From positions 11,153,382 through 11,217,381 of the forward strand of contig NC_084474.1 of NCBI RefSeq assembly GCF_027409185.1: a stretch of DNA of 64,000 bases. The letters run 5' to 3'. Of this stretch, positions 22,996 through 36,174 are shown piece after piece. The position numbers and the translations under genes are program-made. Below the pieces are notes generated by a model. The model saw nothing but the letters and a program-made list of their open reading frames with translations. It ran no database searches and was not told the origin of the DNA. Source of the DNA: Cynocephalus volans. Its lineage: Eukaryota; Chordata; Mammalia; Dermoptera; Cynocephalidae. Positions within the stretch are counted from its first letter, which is position 1. Every line of letters starts with the position of its first letter.

Positions 22996-25395
22996 AATTG
23001 CCTCAGTGAAGCACGAGGCTGTCACCATAGCCAGTGCCACTCTCTCTGCAGCTCTTTGGCTTCCAGTGTTTGCTTATCTTATTTCAATAATGGCACCTCA
23101 ATTGTTCTGGGAGAATTACCTCGCCCCATTGCATCGTGTCTGGTAAGACTGTGAATAGAGTTGTGGAACCTGTCTAGCCAAGGCTGGACAGACGGTCAAG
23201 TTGGGACAATCCTTCTTCCTCCCTAGAATCTGAAAGCTGGACAAAGTCCAAACACATGTCCCTTTGCTATCCCAGAAACTGAGCTCTAACAAGTCTGCTG
23301 CCTGGACAGCTTGAATGTCCCTCATTCAAATTTCTAGGCTAGTTCTCATTAAATGAACTCTGGCTTATCCCCCAAACAAAATTATCTCCCCCACAGGCCT
23401 GTTACAGGGCCTGATGTCCACACTGCTCCTCAGTAACCTTCAAGTAAGTAAATACAGACATAACACAGGTCGAATACGTGTCACGCTAGATGTATGGACG
23501 TGCATGACTACGTTGTTCAGTCACAAGATGCAGCTGCCGCAAGTCAGGAAGCGTTCTCGCCCTCTGCCTGCTCCCACGGATAGGTGCAGCTCAGCTGCAG
23601 CCAAATGAAATCACACTGCATTTCACACTGCCTTTAATGTCCAAATAGTTCCTTCTTTGGGTTATGTAGTACGTGTAAAGCTTCCTGATATGTTTAGGAC
23701 TACAGTTTTGTTCTGTTGGGCCTTGTGCTGGTTAAGAATGGCTGATCAAATGAAGAAATTTGAACACCGACTGGGTATTTGATGATATTAAGAAATTATT
23801 ATTAACTTTTTAGAGGTAATAGTGATATCAGAAATGTATTATATTTTTTATAAAGAGTCCTTGTCTTTTGGGAATGTACACTGAAATTATTTGTTGATTA
23901 AATAAATGACTGAAACTTGCCTTGAAAAAACAGAGAAGCAGAGGAAAGGAGAGGGGGCAGGAGAAACGTGTGTCGATAATGACTGCATCTGCATGCGGTG
24001 AAGACACAGGCGTTCTTTACTATTTTCTCTACTTTTATGTGTTTGGAGATTTTCATAATTTAAAAATATGGTGAAACAATGGCTGATCATATGTCAATTA
24101 TACATTATTATTATAGTTACTCTTAAGAACAAGAATTTTGTGCAGTTTATTTGCTGAGCTGAGAGATGATTAACTGAAACGTTCCAAGAATTCCATGTCT
24201 CCTCGCATCTTCTGCCACACTCGCTGATACAAAGGACATCACACGTTCAAAGGGGAGAAAGAGAAGGATCTAAATGACTCTCCCCTTCTCTTTCTACAGA
24301 AACTGTTTTAACTTTCTGCTGACTATAAAACTCCAAATCTGGGTCTAAATCTCTAATTTTATTACATGACACGGGTGGGTTAGGAAATAAATCCACTTAT
24401 GAGAAAGGGAACCAAGAACTTGGATTTCACAAAAGGCATTTTGGTCTTAAATTAATTGCACAAACTGTCTTTTAAGAAATGAGTTTGAAATAAACATTTA
24501 GATTTCCATAACTTCAATTTAGAGGAGAATAAATTAATTGGGAGCAGTTATTACTGTTTTCTTTTGATCTTTGATTTCCAAACTTAGAAGAAGCGTTTTC
24601 CTGCTCTTCCTGATATATAAAGAAGCAAGATCGGGAGGACACAAAAGACCCAGCCTACAATCTGCAGCCACAGCATTCGGTGGACCAGACTCTCGGAAAG
24701 CCACACTTCCTGAGGACCATAACCCTTGTAAGTCCCACAGCTACCAGCACCGGAGTCAGCCACGTCTGATCTTTTTCTGGTCAAATCCAGAATACTGGTA
24801 TGATGTCTGTTATGTTCTCCCTTTCAGTCTACGCTCAATGTTTTAAGATTTCTGGGTTGTAGTTAGTGAGTTAGGTAAGTGCATGAATATAATCTTCCAT
24901 CTTGCAGCGACCCAAGGCTTTCTCCAGCACCAAGGCCCTTATCAGGGAGACCAGGGAATCTTGAATGCCAGGAAGCCACGGCATTGACTCACACGCTACC
25001 TTTTTAATTTTTAGTTCTTTCTTCACTCTGTCCTCTGATAATCTCCTTTTCTCTCTGAAAAATCTAACTACGCATTTTAAAATATTTGGGTTATTCTTTC
25101 TCTAGCATTTCTAGCTATGGCAGGAGGGGTTTCATGTTACCTTACCCTCCATCTTCCTGGAACTCGTGGGCTGGTTAAGTTACACTCTTGTCTCCCCCCA
25201 GACTCAAAGCCCTGTGAAAACGAGGACCACCTCTTTCTTTTCATGCCATTGCAGCAGGAACCAGCACATGGAGCCACTCGAGAGCAAATATTGAATGAAG
25301 CAGTAAATTGATTTTCTTTCTGGTGATATGTGGAATGCCATCACATTTTCTTTTTCAATCCATTATGAACAACTTCACACAAAAAAGCACAGCAT
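22996..25395. other. Unassigned intergenic DNA
   Basis: An L1 3'UTR-like scrap is possible at 23930-24070. Otherwise I see neither gene nor repeat. Short open frames (up to 91 codons) lack any support. Confidence 0.35.
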
Positions 25396-25399
25396 GAAT

Positions 25400-25690
25400 T
25401 GATCAAAATATTGGAAGAGATTGGTTAATGGATACAAAATGACAGCTAGATAGGAGGAGTAAGTTCTAGTTCTATAGTAGTGCTAGATATATAACTAACA
25501 ATAATTTACTGTATATTTTCAAATGGCTAGAAGAGAGGAGTTTGCCTGCTCTCAACATAAAGAAATGGTTGCAGTGATGGACATGCTAATTACACTGATC
25601 ACACCTTGTATACATGGGTCAAAATATCACGGTACTCCATTAAATATGGACAATTATTATGTATCAACTAAAATAAAAAAAATAGAAGAA
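25400..25690 (+). mobile_element. L1 3'UTR
   Basis: GACAGCTAGATAGGAGGAG, TAATTTACTGTATATTTTCA, GGACATGCTAATTACACTGA, TATTATGTATCAACTAAAAT: the usual L1 3'UTR series. Confidence 0.8.
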
Positions 25691-25839
25691 TACTACAAAA
25701 CCTTCCAAGGCTGCTGTGGCCCTTCTCCAACTGTCTCCTTCCTTTCCCTCTAGAGGTGCCAGTATCTTGAGTTTTTAATTTTTGTATGGTTTCACCATTA
25801 AAAGAAGAATATGGGAGAGTTAAGAGACAGTGCCCCAAG

Positions 25840-26215
25840 ATGTAGTGGCTGCAAATTTTCAAGAGTGGAAGAAAGATATGAATCCTTAGAATCTAGAAAT
25901 ACTATGTGTTTCAAGCAAGAAAAATAATATAATAATAATAGTAATAATAACACAGTGAGTCTCCACAACACCAACGAAAAAGATAAAATCTTCAGAGTAA
26001 CCCACAGAAAAAAATTGATCTCAAGACACAGCAATTAGATGAAAAAAGAATTTTCAACAGCATCAAAAGAGGCAAGAAGTAAGAGAATGTCTTAAGTGCC
26101 GAGAGAAAACAGCCCAGCCCCGAGGTCTACACTGTAACCACTTGTTTGTCAAGGATGAGAGCAAAGTAAAGGGCATAAAGAATAATTAAGATTTGTAATA
26201 ATGGATATGCTGATA
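25840..26215 (+). mobile_element. Degraded L1/HAL1 ORF1-type fragment
   Basis: GCAAATTTTCAAGAGTGGAAG, GATAAAATCTTCAGAGTAAC, AGCAGGAAAA-like stretches follow the order seen in HAL1/L1 ORF1. Contains a short (ATA)n tract at 25925-25955. Confidence 0.5.
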
Positions 26216-26919
26216 AAAAATTTTTTTAAATGACATTATTGAACTACAAAGAGTGGGAAGGTTAACTATTCACATATTCTCACTAGAAAAACTGTGAAGA
26301 ATATATTTCAGGATAAAGAAAATTAAACCCACACGAATGACTAGGACACAAGGAATGAGGGTGACCGGATGTAACAGTCAACACGTGGACGATCTAACCC
26401 AGCGCTGGCTGATCCAAGAAAGCACGAGCCGTTGTAAATACTAACCTGGGAACATGCAAATGTGAAACAGGAACACTTAACAAAAATTACGTGTCATGAA
26501 AAAGTGACTGGAGTTAAAAGGTGTTGCAAGGCCCTTACACCATTTAGAATTCTGGTAGCAATACTGGTTTAACATTCTCCATGACTAAGGGTGGGTTTTC
26601 CTCGTGTTCGTGTTAGTGTCCCAACAGCGTGGCCCACACTAGGTTTGTACAGGTCACGAGGCTGATGTGTACAGAGAAGAGCAGGTGGCTGGAGACACAC
26701 CCGGCACCAGGATCCACCTCTGTGTCCTCTTTGCCATTGGAAGGGGGACCCTCGGGGCTTCTCACACTCCCTGGCTCCTGTTTCCATGGTTATGGTCAGA
26801 ATTTAAATATCCGGCATTGATGGCATTCATTTTTCAGAGCAGTCAATAGAAGACACAAAAAATATATAAATATTCTTACAAATCATTTTAAGGGTAAAGA
26901 AGAATACACATTTGCGCAT

Positions 26920-26965
<46 letters not shown>

Positions 26966-27050
26966 CAAATGCTGGCTCAGCTATTGTATGAACAATTATA
27001 AATATAAATGCTGATTTCATTTCTTATACATCATTCCCAAATTTGATGGA
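26216..27050. other. Unassigned intergenic DNA with microsatellite
   Basis: No gene or named repeat except the CA repeat listed separately. Confidence 0.35.
26921..26963. repeat. (CA)n microsatellite, about 21 units
   Basis: 43 bp of uninterrupted CA. A polymorphic marker is likely. Confidence 0.95.
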
Positions 27051-27059
27051 GGTAGTTAG

Positions 27060-27525
27060 GGCATATGTGATGTACTAGAAATCTATTCTCCTCTTCAGAT
27101 CCCCTCTTTGTCCTTGTCTGCCATCACCTCTGTCCTGGGAAGTTTACCACGTGTCTGATCTCATCACCGCCCGTGTGCTCTGTTTTCAGACAACAGGGAA
27201 CCCAGCAGTGGATCTCAGGGTGGCAGGAGAAGGTCGCTTGCTTAGTCCTTCAGCTCCCTCTATGCTGACAGTGTTCCTTTTCCAAAGGCAGCCAGCTCCA
27301 TGCAACACCCTCCCTCTGGGTTCCAATAAGTGCTCCCTCCCCTCATTTCTTCAGCACAGAAGTCATTATAGTCCAAGAGGAACTAAGTCTCTGATTCCTG
27401 CACCATCACTTGGGGTTCTTCTTCAACCACACCTTTGTACATAGTCCCTTTGTAATTAAACCCCTCTAATTATCTTATTTTTAGTATTCTATTTCCTGTT
27501 GGCATCCTGATAAATACAGTTATTA
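27060..27525 (+). mobile_element. Old LTR-like element
   Basis: The order TTCAGCTCCCTCTATGCTGAC, CTTTTCCAAAGGCAGCCAGC, TTTGTACATAGTCCCTTTGT, ending CCTGATAAATACAG matches a known mammalian LTR-type repeat. I cannot name the family. Confidence 0.45.
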
Positions 27526-27555
27526 GAACTAAAAGCAGCACCCCCCTCTGGCACC

Positions 27556-28105
27556 AAAATCTATATTCATTTCCTGTTGCTGCTCTAAAAAATGACCACT
27601 AAAAATATACTGTGAGTGTACGTGACTAATAAATGGCCATCTCATCTATCCAGTGTTGATTGTCAAGTGTCCCCATAACTCTAGGGCAGGAACCCCTCTC
27701 TCAACAATGGGGTGAAGAAGAGGCCATCAGAACACCTCCCCCACTGATGGCAATAAAAGTTATCTTCAGACCACTGGAGACCACTAATCTAGTGGCTTAA
27801 AATAATACAAATTTATTCTCTTATAGTTCCAAAGATTAGAAGTCTAAAATCAAGGTGTCAACAGGGCTGCATTCCTTCTGGAGGGTGCAGGGGAGAATTC
27901 GTGCCCTTTCCCTCTCTGGCTTTAGAGCTGCTGGCATTTCTTGGCTGTGGCTCTTTGCTGGCATCTTTCCAGCCTCTTGACTGCTTATACCATCTCCTAC
28001 TACTTTGCTCCTCCTGCCTCCTGCCTATAAGGATCTTTGTGAACACAGTGGACCCACACAGATAATCCAGGATGATTTCCCCATCTCAAAATAAATTCAT
28101 CCCAG
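27556..28105. mobile_element. Old LTR/MaLR-like repeat split by a 177-bp insert
   Basis: CCTGTTGCTGCTCTAAAAAAT ... TAGTGGCTTAAAATAATAC ... GGGCTGCATTCCTTCTGGAG ... GATAATCCAGGATGATTTCC is a common ancient repeat. It is interrupted at 27602-27778. Confidence 0.5.
27602..27778. mobile_element. 177-bp insert with 8-bp direct repeats
   Basis: GACCACTA occurs at 27594-27601 and 27779-27786 and the host repeat is continuous once one copy is removed. An 8-bp duplication is typical of hAT transposons. One end reads CAGACCACTGG, hinting at a CAGTGG terminus, but the other end does not match. Confidence 0.5.
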
Positions 28106-28109
28106 CACC

Positions 28110-29165
28110 TAGATTAGTGTTTGGTTGAATAACAGGATGGTGACCTGGCCGAGTTTATACATATCTCCAGGAAATAGACTATCAAACCTGGATTCTAGAG
28201 GTGGGTAGGACTTGGTCAAATATTTGAGGAGTGCAAAGATATGCTTCTTACCAGGCAGAAGGGGGACACAGGTAATCTACAACATGCTGCGACATCAGGA
28301 TTACTCACATTGTCACTTTAGGTGGCACTGCATGATGTGCACAGGGAGGGACTGCAGCTGTCTGTGGAGCTGTGGACACAGCACTGAGGATGAAGGTCGT
28401 GGAGCTGTGCTGCTTCTCCTGACGGCTGTATAGGGCATGCAGGTGGAAAAAAGGAAGTTTAGAAGTATAAACATAAATTCAGATTTGAACATGAACATTG
28501 TTAAAAGACCATGAGATCTATGGAGGAAGGGAGGGTAATCTTTGTTTTCAGAGAAAGAGGAAATCTGCAGATTGGGGAATGCAACCTCCGGGAAAAGTCA
28601 GAAGTGCATACTCCAAAGAAGGGAGAGAGAGGCTGGTCCGTATTTCTTACGGGGTCAGCCTTACATACATATTTAGCAGGCTTAGGGAGATCCTATAAAT
28701 ATTTATGAGGGAAATCAAGTGCAGGTGCAGTGGGTAAACATATGTGTAACATATATCCATGTTCATTTGGGGGTGGGATTTTAAAATGAGGTGAAATTTG
28801 GCTCATGAGATCAAAAAATGAACCACAGGGCTCAAGGTGGCTTAAGCACCATCTCTATAAACCGGCCCAAATGGGTTTGAGGTTTGTGGCTGTTTATCAG
28901 GAAAGAATGTTTGTGAAGCCGATTATCTGTCCAATCAAAGTTTTGGAGGGACAAAAAAACGGAGGGTCAGTGGGCTGGCGTCAGACCTGGAGGAGGTCAG
29001 TTGAGACATTTCCAGCTGTAGTTGTTCTGACATTGCTTTTCAGGAACTGGTTTCTACTTAATTAAAAGAAAGAAAAACCTGTGGCAGTCAGCAACATATT
29101 TAAATATATTTTTGCGAGCATGAGGATAAGTGTCTAACCCTTCATCCTGCTATCAGCACTTCGTT
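28110..29165. other. Unassigned intergenic DNA
   Basis: No gene and no repeat I can name. Confidence 0.35.
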
Positions 29166-29167
29166 AC

Positions 29168-29854
29168 TGAAGAAGAGGGTCTGGGGAGGTCAGATAGCCG
29201 AGCTCAGCCCACCTTGTCCTCTGTCAGGTTCTTGACTCTGCCACAGAAAGGAATTCAAGAGCAGAGTCGGAGTAGAAAGTGAAGACAGGTTTAATGAAAA
29301 GTATAAGAAATACACAATTCACAGGGCAAGTGTGAGAAATGAGCCGCAGCTGCAGCAAGTTTAATACAAAAGTGAGAAATGCACACTTCTCAGACAAAGT
29401 GCAGGCCTCTTCTTGGATTCTACTTTTATAATCTGGCTGTCTATACGTATTCATGCTATCTGACGCCTATGCAGCTGAGGTGCTTCCCAGCTATGTAACA
29501 GGTTATATAACATGGCCTTGCACATGCTCAGTTGGTCACTTCAGAGCATGCTCATGGGTCAAATTCCACAGGATACACTTAAAATATGCTAGGTGCTCTC
29601 TCGCACCTCCAGTGGAAGGTCATTTGTAGGACAAACTCCTTTCTAAACTCCTTTCTACTGAGCATGCTCAGCCCCTGGAATTACATAAGTCTGCCTCCTG
29701 GTCCCAATCTCTCCATGTTGGTGCTGAAAACAGTTGCAACAAGCAACAGGAGCTCAGGACTCAGAGGAGGAGCTTGAGTCCTAAGGGAGTGGTTTGAGAC
29801 CAAGGGAGTGGCCTGAAACCCAGCCCCCCGGGAAAATGAGCACCTCCTTTCCCA
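29168..29854 (-). mobile_element. ERV1-like solo LTR (copy 2)
   Basis: It is collinear with the LTR at 15455-16252: GGTTCTTGACTCTGCCACAG, AAGGAATTCAAGAGCAGAG, CACATGCTCAGTTGG, CTCCATGTTGGTGCTGAAAA, GAGCACCTCC. It has TATA-like TTATATAAC and ATTAAA on the minus strand. About 687 bp. No gag, pol or env adjoins it. Confidence 0.7.
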
Positions 29855-31930
29855 GTTTGGTTCTATTTTGTAGTTTTGATATGTCTCATTTTAGCCACAA
29901 GGAGTCCATTTTGCTGTCTTTTAGGGTATATTTTAACGATGTGAATAAGAACATACAACTAAGAGCATTCATGGAAAACAAGAATGCCCTACATCATGAC
30001 TCTGAACAGCTCCCTTAACCCCAGTCATGGAGTAGATAAAACTAAGGTATTACTGAGCCAGGGTCTAATTGCAATATTAGCAGAGTTACTGCAACAAGTA
30101 AAGGCTTGATGTGCTCTAGTCTCTTATGCCAAAATAAGGGTTCTTCTCACAAGAACTGGGACTCTGAGGCATAGAATGGGGACGTTTAGGCAAAAATGGG
30201 TGAAAAAAATTGTTCTTCCAAACTCACTAAAATTCCCTCTCCCCCACCCCCTTCTATTCTGAGGAAATTAGTTTTATCTCTTCTGCATACAAATTGCCTG
30301 TAAAAGTTGCTTTACAAACAAAAGACAGTTATTCTCAGGACACACCCCACTACCTCTCATTGTCTCCAGGCCCATATGAGTTACATCCCCACATATCCCA
30401 GATGGGAAGAAACAGGTTTGCTCTAAAAAGAGATCATTCGTACACCAAAGGTGTTAAAAGACGGCCACGCTTACTGACAGAGCCCGGGGGCATCTGCAGA
30501 AATGGATTCTAAACATGCAGAACCGAGAAGGATGGAATAAAAGACTCGGTGTGTCTGAATTCGTTGACATGGGTATAATCTCAACTCGGATGCAGACTTT
30601 TCAGAGTTGGTTTGAGGCTTTGTGAGTGGCATTAATCGTCTGTTCAGGTGGCTAATTAAAGCTTGAATTTAGCGAAGTCCTACAGTTATTGAGGTCAAAG
30701 TGCCAAGACGTCGCTAAAGCACTGAATAGAAAGGAGTCTGAAGGTTCTGGAAAATTTGTATTTCATGTGATTCTATTAGAGACAATCTGCTAGCCATCAC
30801 TTATGAAGGCCCCAAAGAAACTCCATTTACCAAGACAATATAAAATGCATTGCCAAAGGGACCAGCATCCTTGAAGAGCTCTGCAGCTCTGTCAGCAGAG
30901 ATCATCGTGGGGGGTGCTGCACTGGAATTAATTTACCTGATCTAGTGAGAATAACGAGATTTTGAAATGGTAGAGGCCAAGCTGTAGTGCTTAACCGTGA
31001 GAGAAAAGCTGGGAAGAATCGCCAGGTCTGTGGAAGAGTCTGAGTCATATATGGGCTTACGCAGAAGGGGCTGGGTCCAGTCAATGGGAAGCAGTTGTGT
31101 ACCATGTGGATTACCAATCTTTGGGGACATCCTAGATATGTGAAATCAAAACCCATCATCCAACAGCTTAGAACTTCGCACTCATTTAACTAACCTCATC
31201 TAACTCATTTTTATCACCTCTTGCTTTAGACAAACACTTAGAACCATTTTATACCCATTTCTTGGCCCCCAAGACCCACACCATTGTTGGGAAATACAAT
31301 CCAAATCCTTGAAACAAGAGATCCTTGCCTCCGAGCACCGATGACAACAGTTGCCGGTACCTACCTATTCAGTAAGACAACTGTGGCTGGGAGCAGTTTT
31401 AGGGCCTCACTTCAGAAACACTGCCAGCCACAACATAGCCTCCCACCAAAAACCCCAGAAAAACCCTGACACTGTGCAGCTTGGCAAGGTACAGGGACCA
31501 GGAAGAAAGGAGGCAGCCAGCCTCCCTTAAGCCCTGAATCCCACCTAATAATAATAATAATGCTTCTTCTGCATACCCCAATATATCTAATCTGCTCCTA
31601 TTCACAGACTGTTTCTTAAACATCTTAACTAAATCCTCTCCAAATCTCCTCTGCTCTCTCTTCACTTTCCCAGATACCAAGCTTATGTCTCTGTTGTATC
31701 CTAGACTCACATCAAAAATTTTCTGCATGCTTCTGCCTTTTCTGGTTATGACTTTGGCTCTTTTCTTAATGTAACTCGTCCTCTCCGTCCAGGCTGATTC
31801 ATGAACTCCACTTCCAGTCAGATCGGCCCCGCAGGCTGCGGCACCCATCCCATCCCACAGAAGACGACACAACCCCTGGACGCAGGTAGACCCACTGGGA
31901 GGATTCGGACTACTTGAGACAATGCAATGT
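29855..31930. other. Unassigned intergenic DNA
   Basis: 30900-31150 resembles internal sequence of an old ERVL/MaLR element by recollection only. A 193-codon open frame lies on the minus strand at 31980-31399 without recognised motifs. A (TAA)n tract is near 31545. Confidence 0.3.
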
Positions 31931-31934
31931 AGTC

Positions 31935-32170
31935 CAATGACTATCAGACTTAGAATCAGAAAACCTGGATCAAACCTCAACTCTGCTACTTGTTATCTGT
32001 ATCAACTTGAGGAAGTTATTGAAAATTTCTTCACTTCAGTCTCTTATCTTTAAAGTAAGGCTGAACACATATCTACCTCACGGAATTCTTATGAAATTAA
32101 ATAATATGAGAAACTGCCCAGTCTAATGTCTTGCACATGATGCACATTCAAAAATAAACAGTTATTATGT
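31935..32170 (+). mobile_element. MIR
   Basis: TTAGAATCAGAAAACCTGG, CTGCTACTTGTTATCTGTAT, TCTACCTCACGGAATTCTTA and TGCACATTC follow the MIR consensus order at high divergence. Confidence 0.7.
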
Positions 32171-33330
32171 ATGTTTTATTCTAATAAACATTATAAATAG
32201 TTTCCAGTAGAACACAGGTCAGGAACTCTTTCATTTATTGGTATTTTTATATTTTAAGTCATTCCACAAATGCTTTACATCTGTTGAACTAAAATTCTAA
32301 TTTTGGAAGCTGCTATTTGAAGAATAATAACACAACTCCAAATGATGATGAAGGGAGATTCTAATTCTCTACAGAAAACCAAGCACATTCCATGAATCAC
32401 TGAGGCCCTTTTGCACACTGGTGATAAATCAGCAATGCAATGGAATTAGCAAAATAAACAGAAGCCAGCTTCTTTCTTCTTGCCCATTACAGTTTCCCTT
32501 CTTGGCATTCAGCTCAAGCAAACAGATTAAAGAGACGCTCAGTATTTCATGGGAGCAAGAAGCTTTGACAGACTGCTGGAAACGTGTGCCCTGCAGGGGG
32601 CAAGGTCCTGTAGATGGCCATGAAACTCTCACTATCTGATGCCATTGCGTGGTCCACTCTGAGTCAGGTCCTCTCCACTGAGCACTTTCACTTTGGAATA
32701 GAAAAACATAAAAAGTGAGCATTTTAAGAGCTGAATCTTATCCATGCCAGTGTTATAGAGGAAGTTCCACAAAGTTTTACTGTTAAGGTTCCAGGAGCTT
32801 CCCGATTCCTGTCCTTCCCAAGGCCAAAGTGTATACCCATGAGTTACCCTTATAACTCATACCCATAAATTATCTCTTTTTGCCTAACCTGAATAATGTT
32901 CTTCCTTTTATTTGGAACCTAGGTAATTTTGAACACATACACAAATATAATTGGTAAAATGAAAAAACTAAACATTTATTTATGTGAGATATTTTGCTGC
33001 AAAACTAGTAACTGTTTTATGTGCTTTGGCAGTAGAATCCACCAGGGGGCAGAAAAGCTTGCAGCAGAATCTCATTTAATCCATGAAAAGCAAACCACAC
33101 CACCATTACATTTATGCTTATTTTTAAATGGACACATATGAATTAAACAGAATATCCATTATTGTTTTTTAGGAGTAAGAGGCATAAACTGATTGTTGAA
33201 AAGAGTTTGAGCGTGATTCAGACATGTTTGCAAGCTTTCTTTTAAAATTCAGTGAGCTCATAGCTTTATAAGGGGAGCCCACGTCTGCGGATGTTCCTGA
33301 GGGCCTGCACTGGGCTGAGTAGTTACAGAC
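32171..33330. other. Unassigned intergenic DNA
   Basis: AT-rich, short frames only, no repeat I can name. Confidence 0.35.
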
Positions 33331-33334
33331 ATCA

Positions 33335-33450
33335 TGAGTTAAAGGTTATTATCCCCTTACACACTGGAAAACTGAAGTCTAGAGAGGATAGGGAACTCAG
33401 ATCCAGCTTCATGAGCCAATGTTCTTACCCACTGCTCCATCATGCCTCCT
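33335..33450 (-). mobile_element. MIR
   Basis: TTATTATCCCCTTACACACT, GAAAACTGAAGTCTAGAGAG, then TTACCCACTGCTCCATCATG: reversed MIR. Confidence 0.6.
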
Positions 33451-33454
33451 TAGA

Positions 33455-35360
33455 GTTACTTGCATGTGTTCAATCTTTTCCATGAAAATACTTGTCACAG
33501 CATGTGACCTCCCTAAAGAGGGCATGGGAAGACAACTGGCAAAAGATGAAAAAGAGCAATAAACAAGTGGGGAGATATTCCGTCTAAGAACAGACTCCTT
33601 CACATTTGTCTAAATCAGCATTTTGTAAATGATAATGGCAATGGCGTGCAAAACTAGAAACAGTTCTCACCCACATAGTGACAACCAGAGGAAGGAAGGC
33701 ACCAAGCAGGATATTCTGCATGATTCACATACACGAAGTTGAAAGGAGAAACCAATCTATGGTGTTAGAGGTCAGGAGAGAGGGTACTCTGAGGATGAGG
33801 TAGTGACTGGGGTGGGGAACGAGGCTGCCTCTAGGATTCTGATCATGTCCTTTCTCCCGGTGAGCGTGCTGGTCACCTGGGTGTGCTCACCGTGCAAAAA
33901 GCACCACCACGCTCTGTGGACGTCCTGTCAGTATGTGCACTTCAACAGATGCACAAAAAATGAAGATACTGCCTGGTGCTGGAGAGCACAGGATGACTTT
34001 TTTCAATTACAGAAGTCATAATTTATTCTTTCTCAAATGTTCAAGTAATACTAGTAAATCAAATGACTATTTTGTCTCTCTCAATGCCCCTTCTTTTCCC
34101 AAAGGTAGCTGCTAATGTGCAAAGCCATTTTTTTCTTCCATCAAGTGTGGACGCGGTACAACTGACACATTTCTTAAACTCTGAAGATGTCCAACACAGA
34201 ATCCATTTTAAATAAACTTTGGGAAATAACTTCTATAGACAAAAATATTTTAAAGTAAAATGGGGAACATCCCTAACAATTAAAGCAGGATACAATCATG
34301 TGAAAAATGCAGGAAAAAAATACAAATCAATTCTCAGAATGATTGTGTTGGGCAAGGAAATTATACATAATTTGTCCTGGTTTTTCTATTTTCCAGATTG
34401 TTCTGAAATATATTTATGTTATTTTAATAGCAAATAATTAAGTTTTAAAATACAGAATCTATAAAGAAATTCTTAAATTTTAAGAGCAGACAAAATAAAA
34501 TATAGGTTTTTCCATAACAGAATATATTACTAATGAGAAATTTGTAAGGAGGAAGTATTCTTTAATGCCTTTAAATTAATTTCTAAGGTATTCTAAGGGC
34601 TTCTCGCTATCTGTTTCTTTAGTTCATAATTACTTTTGTTGAAGAATAGGCAACATACTTACACCAGACTTATCTGCCCTAGAAGCTTCAATCTATGGTG
34701 GAGACTGAGGACTGGGGGAGACAGAAGAAATCTCCCCAGAGAAGGCAAATCTGCCCCAAGATAAGCCACAGTCAGGCCAAGGGATGAGTTACCTAAACAC
34801 TCTAAATTCATAAAGAGAAATTAATAAATGTTCATTAAGATTAAGTCTTCAATGGATTCTGGAGGAAATTTACTTGTATTTTCTGGAGTGGAACATTTAA
34901 TTGCCAATCAAAATACACAACTTTTAGAAGCTGTCTTCTAAACAGGAATCCACGCTTCTGCTGATGAACGTGCTCTGTAACGAGCCTGTTTGGTTTCCCA
35001 GCTGATCTTTTTGTTCTAGACAGCCATTTGAAACAAATCAGATTATTTGCTATTTCAAAAAAAAAAAAAAAGGGTGCTTCACTTATCACCTTAACATAAA
35101 ATTGTTAATAATAACCAGAGATGGTTTAAAAGCCAGTTCGCCTTCAGTTTTGAGCAGAGTTTTAAGGAAGAGTGTATATACAAGCAGGTGCAGTTACGTA
35201 GTGTGCTACCATGTGATCTGGAGGAAATGACTTGTGCTGGCAGTGGGGACAGGGGGAGGGCAAACTTGGGACCCAGGATGAGTCAGAAGATCACTGCAAT
35301 CTTTTAGGGACAGGTCTCACCCAAGGCCACAATGTTGGGTAGAATGCACACTAGACATCA
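33455..35360. other. Unassigned intergenic DNA
   Basis: AT-rich, with no gene and no confident repeat. Confidence 0.35.
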
Positions 35361-35364
35361 GGCA

Positions 35365-35545
35365 TGTTGTTTCATTTATTTACTTAATAATTTATGGCAT
35401 TCATTGTGTCTAGGCACTTTTCTAAGCACTTCAATATTAATTGATCTACTTCTCTGCAAGGTAGAAACTGTTTTTACCCCCCATACAGACTAGAAAATGT
35501 AGGTACAGAGGGTAACTCATCCAAGGTCATGCAACTAGTAATCAT
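35365..35545 (-). mobile_element. MIR
   Basis: CTAGGCACTTTTCTAAGCAC ... AGGTACAGAGGGTAACTCAT, CCAAGGTCATGCAACTAGTAA: reversed MIR with its core. Confidence 0.7.
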
Positions 35546-36011
35546 TTGTTTATTGAAAAAAATTATCCAAAAAATTCATATGAAGAACAAACCACCTTTT
35601 TGTTTATTCAGACACCTACAGTGAACCTCGGTTCTTCCTCCTTTGTTCCAGAATCCTCGTACCTTCTCATACACCCGCTCTACTGACTTGCACTTCTCTC
35701 GCTAGTATTTAAACAGGACCAAACCTCTTACCAAAAACTCCTTGGGCCTTGCATTAGTTTCCAGCTCCGCCTCCTCTCTCGCCTCGTCCAGGCAGTTCCA
35801 GCTTCCTCAGCAGCAATCCACACTCGCTGTCTCCACTCTCCCAATCCCTATGTTTACTCCACAACTCACCACCCTAGAACCTTTGCCCGCAAACCTGCTG
35901 AGTTTGCCAGCCCCATCAACATCTCTGTCCTCCGAGGCTGCTCCTCTGGACCCTGTCTGAGGCCTTTTTTGCATCTCTCACTTTAGTTCTCAGGCACAAT
36001 CAGTTAAATTA

Positions 36012-36110
36012 GTGGTTCTTAACCTCCTGGGGGCCATGGACATTCCTACAAATTTAATGAAAGCCATGGATCCTTTCCTGAGAAAAATGAAGCATGGATA
36101 ATAAAAAATA
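36012..36110. mobile_element. Old hAT-type fragment
   Basis: Opens AGTGGTTCTTAACCTCCTGG, a CAGTGGTTCT-like hAT terminus, followed by GGGCCATGGACATTCC and GAAAGCCATGGATCCTTTCC. An AT/TG-rich tract follows (36110-36172). Confidence 0.45.
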
Positions 36111-36174
36111 ATATATTATATATATGAATTTATATATACACATATGCATGTGTATGTGTGTGTGTGTGTTCCAT

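Noticed and set aside
29855-31980. Internal region of an ERV attached to the LTR at 29168-29854
   Set aside because: No primer-binding site, gag, pol or env similarity could be seen; the LTR is better read as solo.
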